7,783 nt of DNA from Chloroflexota bacterium (GCA_021802185.1 JAKAAV010000092.1:1-7783), one strand, 5' to 3'. Positions 1 to 5,323 are shown, counted from the first letter of the stretch. A program made the numbers and translations. Notes: generated by a model from the sequence alone, not told the origin.

Positions 1-384
1 AGCATGAATCTCATGCATGGCCCGGGCGCGTTCGTGAACCACATGCACGAACTCGACCTGGCCGCGCGAACCACGCGCCCCACCGGCCGCCCCCGGGCCC
101 AACCCCCGAACCCGCGTCGGCTCCGGGCCCAACCCCGGAACGTGTGGGCGCGGGGTCCGACCCCCGAACGTGCATCGGCCCCGCGGCCCAAGCCCCGAAC
201 GTGCATCGGCTCCGGGCCCAACCCCGGAACGTGCATCGGCCCCGCGGCCCGAAGCGGCGTCCACATCGGCCACGTCGGAGAGCCCGTTTCAGGGGCATTG
301 CATTTTGAGGCAAAGTCGTGTGAAATGCTTCGCGGAACTCGGCGCTGTTGCCGCGTCACCTTGCAGGTACACTTGCGCCCGTGA
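1..384 (+). CDS. Possible 3' end of an upstream gene (doubtful)
   Basis: Frame 1 is open from the left edge to a TGA at 382-384. The first roughly 25 codons look coding: nearly all end in G or C, and they read as ordinary protein (SMNLMHGPGAFVNHMHELDL). From about codon 30 the frame runs into a GC-rich tandem repeat. After about position 285 its third-position G/C bias falls well below that of the genes in this window, so the distal half is probably not coding. The TGA overlaps the GTG start of the next gene as GTGA, which would suggest coupling if the frame were real. I do not recognise a family. The true gene may end earlier after a frameshift, or the whole frame may be spurious. Confidence 0.2.
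   Translation, partial: SMNLMHGPGAFVNHMHELDLAARTTRPTGRPRAQPPNPRRLRAQPRNVWARGPTPERASAPRPKPRTCIGSGPNPGTCIGPAARSGVHIGHVGEPVSGALHFEAKSCEMLRGTRRCCRVTLQVHLRP
91..269. repeat. 30-bp GC-rich imperfect tandem repeat, about six units
   Basis: Units lie at about 91-120, 121-150, 151-178, 179-209, 210-239 and 240-269, so the period is 28-31 bp, mostly 30. The 14-mer GAACGTGCATCGGC is exact at 166-179, 197-210 and 227-240. The 24 bases at 121-144 recur exactly at 210-233, and those at 166-189 recur at 227-250. Two unit types are seen, one with TCCGGGCCCAAC and one with CCCCGCGGCCC. In the first type, TCCGGG (122-127) can pair with CCCGGA (134-139) around a six-base loop, and the same holds at 211-228. 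The length variation breaks any single reading frame, which argues against a protein repeat. The outermost units are degenerate. Confidence 0.85.
300..328. promoter_or_regulatory. Short inverted repeats upstream of the XRE gene (candidate operator)
   Basis: This is an AT-richer patch in a very GC-rich context. It holds GCATTT (300-305) and its inverse AAATGC (323-328) separated by 17 bases. Nested inside is the short palindrome TTTG-AGG-CAAA (304-314). The site lies about 50-80 bases upstream of the regulator's GTG start. XRE-family proteins bind short inverted repeats and often control their own promoter, so an autoregulatory operator is possible. The elements are short and could be chance. 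Confidence 0.3.
368..373 (+). promoter_or_regulatory. -10 element (TACACT) for a leaderless XRE transcript
   Basis: TACACT fits the TAnnnT -10 pattern and ends seven bases before the GTG at 381. That is the arrangement seen for leaderless genes, where transcription starts at or next to the start codon. No convincing -35 is present; TTGCCG at 348-353 is only 14 bases upstream. No Shine-Dalgarno-like purine run precedes the GTG, which supports the leaderless reading. Confidence 0.5.
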
Positions 385-1679
385 CTGGATCTCGCACAAG
401 GACACGCGTCGTCGTCGACCAAACGGAGCTTGCGCGGCAGATCGGCGCCCGACTCCGCACGGCCCGCCTGTCCGCGGGCCTGACGCAGCAGCAGCTCGCG
501 TCGCCGCGGTACACGAAGGCGTACGTGAGTGCGCTCGAGAACGGCCTGTCGCGTCCCTCGATGGGCGCGCTGACGTTCTTCGCCGAACGGCTCGGGCTGC
601 CCGCGGAGCGCTTCATCGGTAACGCGCCCGCGGTGTGGTCGCGGCTCGATGCCGACCTCGCGCTCGCGTCTCGCCGATGGGAGGCGGCGGCGCCGGCGTA
701 CGAGACGCTCCTGGCGACGGCGACAGGCCCCGCGCAGCGCGCGGAGTTGCTGCTCGGCCGTGCGGAGGCGCTCGCGGGCCTGGACGCCGGGCCAGAGGCG
801 GCGGCCGCCGCGCGCGAAGCCGCGCAGCTGTTCGAAGGGCTCGGCCGGAAGGACATGATCGTCCCGGCGCGGTACTGGCTCGCATGGGGCGAATACCAGC
901 AGGGCAATTTCGCCGAGGCGAGGGCGCAGTTCGAGTGGGTGCTCGGGCAGGTGCGTTCGGGGACGCGGCCCGATCCCGATTTCGAGCTGCGGGTCGTCAT
1001 GGCGCTCGCGCGGACGGCCGCGCGTGTGGGAGAGGACGCGATCGCGGTCTCGTACCTCGAGGAGATCGACGCGCTGGACGAGCGCCTGGATGATCACGCC
1101 CGGGCGACCTACTACAACAGCCTCGCGTGCGCGCACCGGGAGGCTGGCGATTTCGAGGCTGCCATCCGGTCCGGCGTGGCGGCGATCGCGCTCTACCACG
1201 CCGCCGAGTCCGACCTCGAGATGGGCGCGCTGGAGGACGATCTCGCGGCGTCCTACCTCGCGCTCGGCGACGCCACAAAGGCGGCCGAGCTGGCGGACGA
1301 CTCGCACCTCCGGTTCGAGCGGCTCGGCGACGACAAGTACCTGGCGAAGGTGCTCGACACGCAGGCGCGGATCGCGCTCGCGCGTCGCCAGCACGAGGAG
1401 GGCAAGCGCCTGGCGCGCGAGGCGCTGACGCTGGCCGAGCGGACGTCGAACGCGCTCGCCCAGATCGACGCGCTCGTCACGCTGGCCCGCGCCGAGATCG
1501 CGGCGGGTCAGACCGACGCGGCGAACGAGCTCTACGAGCGGGCGGCCGAAGCGACCCGGAAGGCGGCGGCGCGCGGCCGCATGCGCGAGGTGCTGGCCGA
1601 GTGGGCCGAGCTGCTCGCGAAGACCGGCGAGCACCAGCGCGCGTTCGAGCTGATGCGCGAGGCCGTCAGGGACCAGTAG
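381..1679 (+). CDS. XRE-family transcriptional regulator with TPR-like repeat domain
   Basis: Predicted cytoplasmic DNA-binding regulator of 432 residues. An XRE/HTH_3 helix-turn-helix spans about residues 21-72, including GLTQQQLA, the recognition-helix segment YTKAYVSALENG and the typical RPSMGALTFFAERLGLP ending. Residues of about 95-425 are almost wholly helical, Ala/Glu/Arg/Leu-rich, with TPR-type helix pairs such as ARYWLAWGEYQQGNFAEA, LAASYLALGDATKAAELA and LARAEIAAGQTDAANELY. The GTG at 381 was chosen because a -10 element sits just upstream. An in-frame TTG at 348 would add 11 residues but lacks a ribosome binding site. The next in-frame ATG would remove most of the HTH. TPR domains in XRE regulators often bind a peptide or partner protein; the ligand here is unknown. 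The gene is convergent with the S53 peptidase. Its targets cannot be told from sequence. Confidence 0.9.
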   Translation: MTGSRTRTRVVVDQTELARQIGARLRTARLSAGLTQQQLASPRYTKAYVSALENGLSRPSMGALTFFAERLGLPAERFIGNAPAVWSRLDADLALASRRWEAAAPAYETLLATATGPAQRAELLLGRAEALAGLDAGPEAAAAAREAAQLFEGLGRKDMIVPARYWLAWGEYQQGNFAEARAQFEWVLGQVRSGTRPDPDFELRVVMALARTAARVGEDAIAVSYLEEIDALDERLDDHARATYYNSLACAHREAGDFEAAIRSGVAAIALYHAAESDLEMGALEDDLAASYLALGDATKAAELADDSHLRFERLGDDKYLAKVLDTQARIALARRQHEEGKRLAREALTLAERTSNALAQIDALVTLARAEIAAGQTDAANELYERAAEATRKAAARGRMREVLAEWAELLAKTGEHQRAFELMREAVRDQ

Positions 1680-1680
1680 G

Positions 1681-1740
1681 TCCGCGACCGCCGACGACCG
1701 TCCGCGACCGTCCGCGCCCGCCGGCGACCGCCGCCGGCCG
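1681..1740. repeat. 10-bp tandem repeat, six units in register
   Basis: It begins two bases after the stop codon of the XRE gene. The sequence divides into six consecutive 10-mers that keep register: TCCGCGACCG, CCGACGACCG, TCCGCGACCG, TCCGCGCCCG, CCGGCGACCG, CCGCCGGCCG. The consensus is about TCCGCGACCG. The unit is close to one helical turn of B-DNA. It may be a slippage-generated minisatellite, possibly expanded in the 3' untranslated region. No function can be assigned. Confidence 0.75.
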
Positions 1741-1766
1741 CTCGCCGACCCGGACGGCAGACAGAC

Positions 1767-1795
1767 GTTGGGCCCGGATTCGTTCCGGGCCCAAC
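1767..1795. terminator. Perfect 12-bp GC-rich hairpin, probable terminator of the XRE gene
   Basis: GTTGGGCCCGGA (1767-1778) and TCCGGGCCCAAC (1784-1795) pair perfectly around the loop TTCGT. The hairpin lies about 90 bases after the XRE stop, between two convergent genes. There is no true U tract on the + strand, where TGATT follows, so this is a strong stem without the classic tail, as often found in high-GC bacteria. It could act on transcripts from both sides. Confidence 0.7.
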
Positions 1796-1807
1796 TGATT
1801 CCCTGCG

Positions 1808-1829
1808 CGGGTTCGCTCGAGCGAACCCG
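1808..1829. terminator. Perfect 22-bp palindrome just past the S53 peptidase stop
   Basis: The two 11-base halves, CGGGTTCGCTC and GAGCGAACCCG, are exact inverse complements with no spacer. It sits three bases beyond the TAG of the minus-strand peptidase gene (1835-1833), where that transcript would end. In RNA it would form a stem with a tight loop around CTCGAG. No U tract follows on the minus strand. Best read as the peptidase terminator, backed up by the hairpin at 1767-1795. Confidence 0.65.
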
Positions 1830-1832
1830 GCG

Positions 1833-3353
1833 CTACGGCATCGTCGCGAGGTCCGAGACGAACACTGCCGCCTTCGGTGACCCGAAGCCCGTCGTCATGT
1901 CCCAGCCGGTCTCGACCGGATACCCCGGCACCGGCCCGGGCGACACGAAGCCGTCGGCGTTGTACTGCCAGAGCGTGTTGTTCACGAGTTGCCCGCTGGC
2001 CGCCGTCCCCTCGATCGTCGGGACGACGTCCCAGTAGTCGCTGCTGCTCAGCGCGTACAGGTCGGGGTTGACGTTGCCGAGCGGCGCCCTGCTCGCGGCC
2101 GCGCGCTCCTGGTTCGCGAGCGCGATGAGCCCGGCGATCTGCGGCGTCGCGGCGCTCGTGCCGCCGTAGATGTGCCAGCCGGCGCGCTGCGCGTTCGGAT
2201 AGGCGGTGATGTAGACGAGGACGCCACCGTTGACGGCCGCGTTCCACGCGACGTCGGGCACGCCCCGCGCGTTCGTGCCGATGACCGACGACACGCTCGA
2301 CTGCCAGCTCGGCGTGGGGTAGATGCTGCTCGGCCCGCCGCCCGTCGCGGCCGGAAGCCAGCTCTCGTTCCAGACGACCTGGTTGTCGCCGCCAGACGTG
2401 TAGTTGAAGTACGCGGGGTTGTAGCCGCTCGACGTGAACGGGACGTCGCTCGTGGGATCCCATGTCCAGCCGTACTGGAGCTGGGTGCCGCCGACGGCCG
2501 TGACGTATGGGCTCGACGCCGGCCATTCCACCGTCGGATACGAGTAGGCCCGGCCCTCCTTCTGGTTCTTCTCGAAGCCGGTCGTGCCGTTGTCGCCCGA
2601 CGCGCCGAGGAAGGTGTCGCCAACCGCGTTGCCGGCCTTGTAGACCGCGTCGAACTTCGCGGTCTGGGTCGCGCCGGCACCGCCGAACGTCGGCTCGGTC
2701 ACGGCGAAGCTCTGCGAGAACACGGTCCCGTGGGGGTAATGGTCTATGGCCCACTGGATCGCGTTGAAGAGGTTCGGGAAGCCCTGGACGCCGAGCGTCT
2801 CGGCGGGCGGGACCGCGAGCAGCACGATGTGGGCAAGCGGGGCGATCGAGTACGCCCACTCGATGTCGAGCGTGGCCTCACCCGACCAGCTCGCCGCGGC
2901 GCTCGGCCCGGACAGGCCGTTGCCCTTGTACGTGTTCATGTACTGCGGGTTGCCCTGCGGGAAGACCTGCTCGAAATTCGGATCCGGCAGGTTCGAGAAG
3001 AACGCGTTGTGGAACATCTGCAGGTCGTGCGCCGCCGTCGGGCTGCCGTACGAGTCGACCAGCACGATCGTCTGACCCTGGCCCATGACGTTGGCGTCGT
3101 GGAGCGCCTGGACGTCGTACGCCGCGGCGATGTCGGCCGGCGTGTAGCAGTGCAGCCACGTGTAGTGGACGGCAGGCGCCGGCGTCGTGCAGGCCGGGGT
3201 CGGCGTCGACGACGTCGCCAGGGCGCTGTCGGGCGCCTGCACCGCCTGCGGGACCATCACGGGCCCGGCGGCCAGGGCGACCGGCGCAGCCGCCGGAGCC
3301 ACGAGCGCGAGCACGAGCGAGACGACCGCCGGAATGGGGACACGTGATCTCAT
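1833..3353 (-). CDS. Secreted S53-family (sedolisin) serine-carboxyl peptidase
   Basis: Predicted exported endopeptidase of 506 residues. Residues 1-29 form a signal peptide: Arg-containing start, hydrophobic core, and Ala-rich end with likely cleavage near APVALAA. The catalytic set of the sedolisin family is present: Glu159 and Asp163 in GEATLDIEW, oxyanion Asp254 in ASGDNG, and nucleophile Ser400 in YGGTSAATP. Asp442 (YWDVVP) and Asp485 (WDMTTGFGSP) match the C-terminal calcium-site region of the family. The catalytic domain begins near residue 67 (LHCYTPADIAAAYDV), leaving only about 37 residues after the signal peptide. That is too short for the usual pro-domain of about 170-200 residues. 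Cys55 and Cys69 might pair. The ATG has a strong Shine-Dalgarno. The gene diverges from the Tad-like operon, so it may share its promoter region. Family assignment is firm; substrate and pH optimum are unknown. Confidence 0.92.
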   Translation of the reverse strand: MRSRVPIPAVVSLVLALVAPAAAPVALAAGPVMVPQAVQAPDSALATSSTPTPACTTPAPAVHYTWLHCYTPADIAAAYDVQALHDANVMGQGQTIVLVDSYGSPTAAHDLQMFHNAFFSNLPDPNFEQVFPQGNPQYMNTYKGNGLSGPSAAASWSGEATLDIEWAYSIAPLAHIVLLAVPPAETLGVQGFPNLFNAIQWAIDHYPHGTVFSQSFAVTEPTFGGAGATQTAKFDAVYKAGNAVGDTFLGASGDNGTTGFEKNQKEGRAYSYPTVEWPASSPYVTAVGGTQLQYGWTWDPTSDVPFTSSGYNPAYFNYTSGGDNQVVWNESWLPAATGGGPSSIYPTPSWQSSVSSVIGTNARGVPDVAWNAAVNGGVLVYITAYPNAQRAGWHIYGGTSAATPQIAGLIALANQERAAASRAPLGNVNPDLYALSSSDYWDVVPTIEGTAASGQLVNNTLWQYNADGFVSPGPVPGYPVETGWDMTTGFGSPKAAVFVSDLATMP

Positions 3354-3356
3354 GCA

Positions 3357-3364
3357 CCCCTCCT
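3357..3364 (-). promoter_or_regulatory. Strong ribosome binding site of the S53 peptidase gene
   Basis: On the minus strand AGGAGGGG occupies 3364-3357. Its AGGAGG core lies five bases upstream of the ATG at 3353-3351. This fixes the start codon, which also places the signal peptide exactly at the N terminus. Confidence 0.85.
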
Positions 3365-3621
3365 ACGCGCATCGCCGGCGTCGGTGCACACCGCCGCTCG
3401 AGGCGACGCTTCGTGCTGATGGTATCGGAGGCACGAGGTTGCGGCCGCAGGACGGGCCAACCGGCACGTCTCGCGTGGGTCTATCAGACACGCCGGTCGC
3501 AGTTGCGCGCCTCGCTCCGGCATGTCAGTCCCATCGCACGCGGCATCGCCACCGGCGTCCTTTGCGCCCGGGCGATCCGACCTCGGATTCGGTGTCGCCC
3601 GTCACCGCTTTGTGAGGCTGG

Positions 3622-3653
3622 GGCAAGGTCGTCGGCAAGGTGGCCGGTACAAT
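3622..3653 (+). promoter_or_regulatory. Promoter of the Tad-like operon with a direct repeat in place of the -35
   Basis: TACAAT at 3648-3653 is a near-consensus -10. Where a -35 should lie (about 3625-3630) there is no TTGACA-like hexamer. Instead the octamer GGCAAGGT occurs exactly twice, at 3622-3629 and 3634-3641, a 12-bp period. This looks like an activator site overlapping a weak -35, but that is inference. Transcription would start near 3660, giving a leader of about 44 bases. Confidence 0.5.
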
Positions 3654-3675
3654 CTGGCTATCCACCAACAGGACT

Positions 3676-3698
3676 TCCGGCCGCCGGAGAGTATCTCC
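3676..3698 (+). promoter_or_regulatory. Ribosome binding site inside two mutually exclusive hairpins
   Basis: The only Shine-Dalgarno-like run before the first Tad-like gene is GGAGAG (3686-3691), 12 bases from the ATG. TCCGG (3676-3680) can pair with CCGGA (3684-3688). Alternatively GGAGA (3686-3690) can pair with TCTCC (3694-3698). The two stems share GGA, so they exclude each other, and both hide the ribosome site. Each stem is only five base pairs, so the effect may be weak or accidental. Confidence 0.35.
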
Positions 3699-3703
3699 CC
3701 CTC

Positions 3704-4597
3704 ATGCTCCGCACATCGCCACGTGCCCCGGGCCAGGCACTTGCCGAGTTCGCTCTCGTCATCCCGATCGTCCTTGTGCTGTTCCTGGCGATCGCCGACC
3801 TCGGGCGCCTGTTCGCCGCCGGCATCGTGGTCCAGTCGGCGTCCCGCGATGGTGCCGAGGCCGGGGCGCAGTACTACGCCCAGATCGCCGACGGCTCGAC
3901 CGTGAGCGCGGCGGCCGTCTACACCACCGTCGATAACGCCGCGGTGTCGGTGACGTGCAACGAGCTGTCGAGGATCGGCGGCGCGACCGGTCCCGGCACG
4001 AGCTGCTCCCAGGTGCAGGCCGTCGTCGTCGCTTGCACGCACGACGTCGGGTTCGACCTGAACGGCACGACGCAGAGCGCGCCAGGCGACCCGAACTGCG
4101 CGGCTCCCCCCAGCGGCTCGATGACCCCGGGCGAGTCGGCGAATTGCGGCGGCATCACCAGCACGGCGTGGTCGACTTCGCTCGACTCAAGTCAGCTCCC
4201 GTACGTCGAGGTGCGCGTCTGCTATCCCTTCGACTTGCTCCTCGGATCCTCGTACATCCCCGCCGGCCCGTTCTACCTGCAGCAGAACTCGAGCTTCGTC
4301 GTCGCCGCCTATCCAACCCCATCACCTCCTCCGCCTGGCTCGCCCGGCGTCGCGACGTCCCCGATACCCAACCCGTCTGCCAGCGCGAGCGCGTCACCGA
4401 CGCCGTCGCCAGTGAGCTCCCCAAGCGCGTCGGCGTCAGCGTCGGCCAGCCCAAGTGCGACACCCACCACATCACCGAACCCGACGCCCACTCTCTCTCC
4501 GGCGCCGACCCCGTCGCCTTCGCCAGCGCCATCGCTCACGCCGACAGCCACTCCCACTCCGGCGCCCGCCATGGCGACACCTACCGCGTCGCCATGA
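3704..4597 (+). CDS. TadE-like pseudopilin protein with a Ser/Pro/Thr-rich C-terminal tail
   Basis: Membrane-anchored exported protein of 297 residues. The N terminus has the TadE-type motif GQALAEFALVIPIVL. Gly10 followed by Gln11 and Glu15 resembles the type IVb prepilin cleavage site G|xxxxE, and a single membrane helix spans about 16-38. The exported region (about 40-200) has six cysteines, in VTCNEL, GTSCSQ, VACTHD, PNCAAP, ANCGG and RVCYPF, which may form disulfides. From about residue 202 to the end it is low-complexity Ser/Ala/Pro/Thr, resembling a wall-spanning stalk. Typical TadE proteins are shorter and lack this. The ATG at 3704 was chosen because it puts the motif close to the N terminus; upstream codons in frame are not coding-like. 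First gene of the operon; its stop overlaps the next start. TadE proteins are minor pseudopilins of Tad/Flp systems; the exact role here is unknown. Confidence 0.85.
   Translation: MLRTSPRAPGQALAEFALVIPIVLVLFLAIADLGRLFAAGIVVQSASRDGAEAGAQYYAQIADGSTVSAAAVYTTVDNAAVSVTCNELSRIGGATGPGTSCSQVQAVVVACTHDVGFDLNGTTQSAPGDPNCAAPPSGSMTPGESANCGGITSTAWSTSLDSSQLPYVEVRVCYPFDLLLGSSYIPAGPFYLQQNSSFVVAAYPTPSPPPPGSPGVATSPIPNPSASASASPTPSPVSSPSASASASASPSATPTTSPNPTPTLSPAPTPSPSPAPSLTPTATPTPAPAMATPTASP
4307..4594 (+). repeat. Low-complexity coding tract (Ser/Ala/Pro/Thr tail)
   Basis: About 96 codons consist almost only of Ser, Pro, Thr and Ala in short irregular runs such as SASASASPTPSP and PTPTLSPAPTPSPSP. Third positions use A and T far more often than the flanking TadE codons, for example CCA, TCA, ACA, ACT and CCT. 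The opposite strand reads as Gly/Val/Asp-rich frames, an artefact of this composition. Confidence 0.85.
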
Positions 4598-5319
4598 GAA
4601 TCGCTCGGCGTGGGCCATCGTCAGCTTGGGCAAACCCCTCTACCGGGGCGCGGAAACGCTCCCGGCGCGGGCAAGCCCTCGCGGAGTTCGCGCTCGTGTT
4701 CCCGCTGTTCCTGATGTTGTTCTTCGGTGCCGTTGTCCTTGGGATCGGCGTCTTCTACCAGCAGCAGCTGACGAACGCCGCCCGCCAGGCCGCGAGATAC
4801 GCGTCGATCCACAGCGCCACGGCACAGTGCCCAACGGTGTCGACGCTTGATCCCTTGCCGGGCGACGGACCGCCGAACAGCTACTACCGCTGCGACTCTC
4901 CCCCCACCTGGCCGCTCATGACGGCCGCCGCCCGCAACGCGACATGGGGCGTGAACTCGAGCCAGATCAACGTCGCCGCGTGCTGGTCCGGATACGTCCT
5001 CTCGGCCGGATGGAACTCGAGCGGCGGATACGACGCGCCACCTACGGGCACGTCGACCTACAGCACCGTCTATGCGCCGTGCAGCATCGGCGGGGTGACC
5101 GACCCGCAGGACAACGCCGGCGCGATCACGTGCTCTGCGAACCTGACGACGAGCGATACCGCGAGCGACATGTCCGACCGCACGGGATTGCTCATCGCGA
5201 ACTCGGTGACCGTCTACGCGTGCTACCAGTGGACCCCCCCGATGGCCGGGTTCCTCCTGATCCCGAAGACCATCACGCAGGCGGCCGCGATCACCGAACC
5301 GATCGAACGACAGCAATAG
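4594..5319 (+). CDS. Second TadE-like pseudopilin protein
   Basis: Membrane-anchored exported protein of 241 residues. After a basic N-terminal stretch (residues 18-25, GARKRSRR) comes GQALAEFALVFPLFLMLFFG, nearly identical to the motif of the preceding gene. Gly26/Gln27/Glu31 fit a prepilin-type G|xxxxE site. One membrane helix covers about 32-52, followed by FYQQQLTNAARQAARYAS, the helix continuation usual for TadE. The exported part has at least six cysteines (AQCPT, YRCDS, AACWS, APCSI, ITCSA, YACYQ). The ATG overlaps the upstream stop as ATGA and lacks its own Shine-Dalgarno, so translation is probably coupled. No other in-frame start precedes the motif. Outside the N terminus it differs from its neighbour and has no stalk, so the pair are diverged paralogues or distinct subunits, comparable to the TadE/TadF pair of known Tad loci. 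Confidence 0.85.
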   Translation: MRIARRGPSSAWANPSTGARKRSRRGQALAEFALVFPLFLMLFFGAVVLGIGVFYQQQLTNAARQAARYASIHSATAQCPTVSTLDPLPGDGPPNSYYRCDSPPTWPLMTAAARNATWGVNSSQINVAACWSGYVLSAGWNSSGGYDAPPTGTSTYSTVYAPCSIGGVTDPQDNAGAITCSANLTTSDTASDMSDRTGLLIANSVTVYACYQWTPPMAGFLLIPKTITQAAAITEPIERQQ

Positions 5320-5323
5320 GAGG
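5318..5323 (+). promoter_or_regulatory. Ribosome binding site of the TadG-like gene, overlapping the upstream stop
   Basis: AGGAGG at 5318-5323 shares its first two bases with the TAG stop at 5317-5319 and lies five bases before the ATG at 5329. It sets the start codon. It also suggests that the TadG-like protein is translated independently and efficiently, unlike the coupled gene before it. Confidence 0.85.

Larger units (their letters stand above)
3354..3703. other. Divergent intergenic region between S53 peptidase and Tad-like operon
   Basis: These 350 bases hold no credible gene: the reading frames crossing it are Arg/Pro-rich and lack coding-type third-position bias. The left end carries the peptidase ribosome binding site. 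For the peptidase promoter only a weak -10 candidate is seen, TACCAT on the minus strand at 3424-3419, with no good -35. The right end carries a good -10 (TACAAT) for the operon, preceded by a direct repeat, and a leader with two small overlapping hairpins. The middle, about 3450-3600, shows nothing recognisable. Confidence 0.7.

Noticed and set aside
1..48. Minus-strand gene start reading GTG-HVVHERARAMHEIHA towards the left edge
   Set aside because: It has a plausible amino-acid look, but its third-position G/C use is much lower than that of the + frame over the same bases, and there is no clear ribosome site.
91..269. CRISPR array
   Set aside because: The units abut directly with no unique spacers and vary in length and sequence, so this is a simple tandem repeat.
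1768..2037. Small peptide gene downstream of the XRE regulator, as in peptide-sensing systems
   Set aside because: The frame starts inside the terminator hairpin and then runs antisense to the peptidase coding region. No ribosome site and no signal peptide.
1666..2859. Minus-strand open frame of 397 codons overlapping the peptidase gene in another frame
   Set aside because: Arg/Gly-rich shadow of the S53 peptidase, crossing both terminator hairpins; no recognisable domain.
1989..3347. Long + strand open frame of 452 codons opposite the S53 peptidase
   Set aside because: Arg/Val/Asp-rich composition and no family features. It is antisense to a gene with clear catalytic motifs, signal peptide and ribosome site. 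Such frames are common in high-GC DNA.
3490..3558. Inverted repeat ACGCCGGT / ACCGGCGT in the divergent region
   Set aside because: Only eight base pairs separated by 53 bases in GC-rich DNA, and not placed at either promoter; probably chance.
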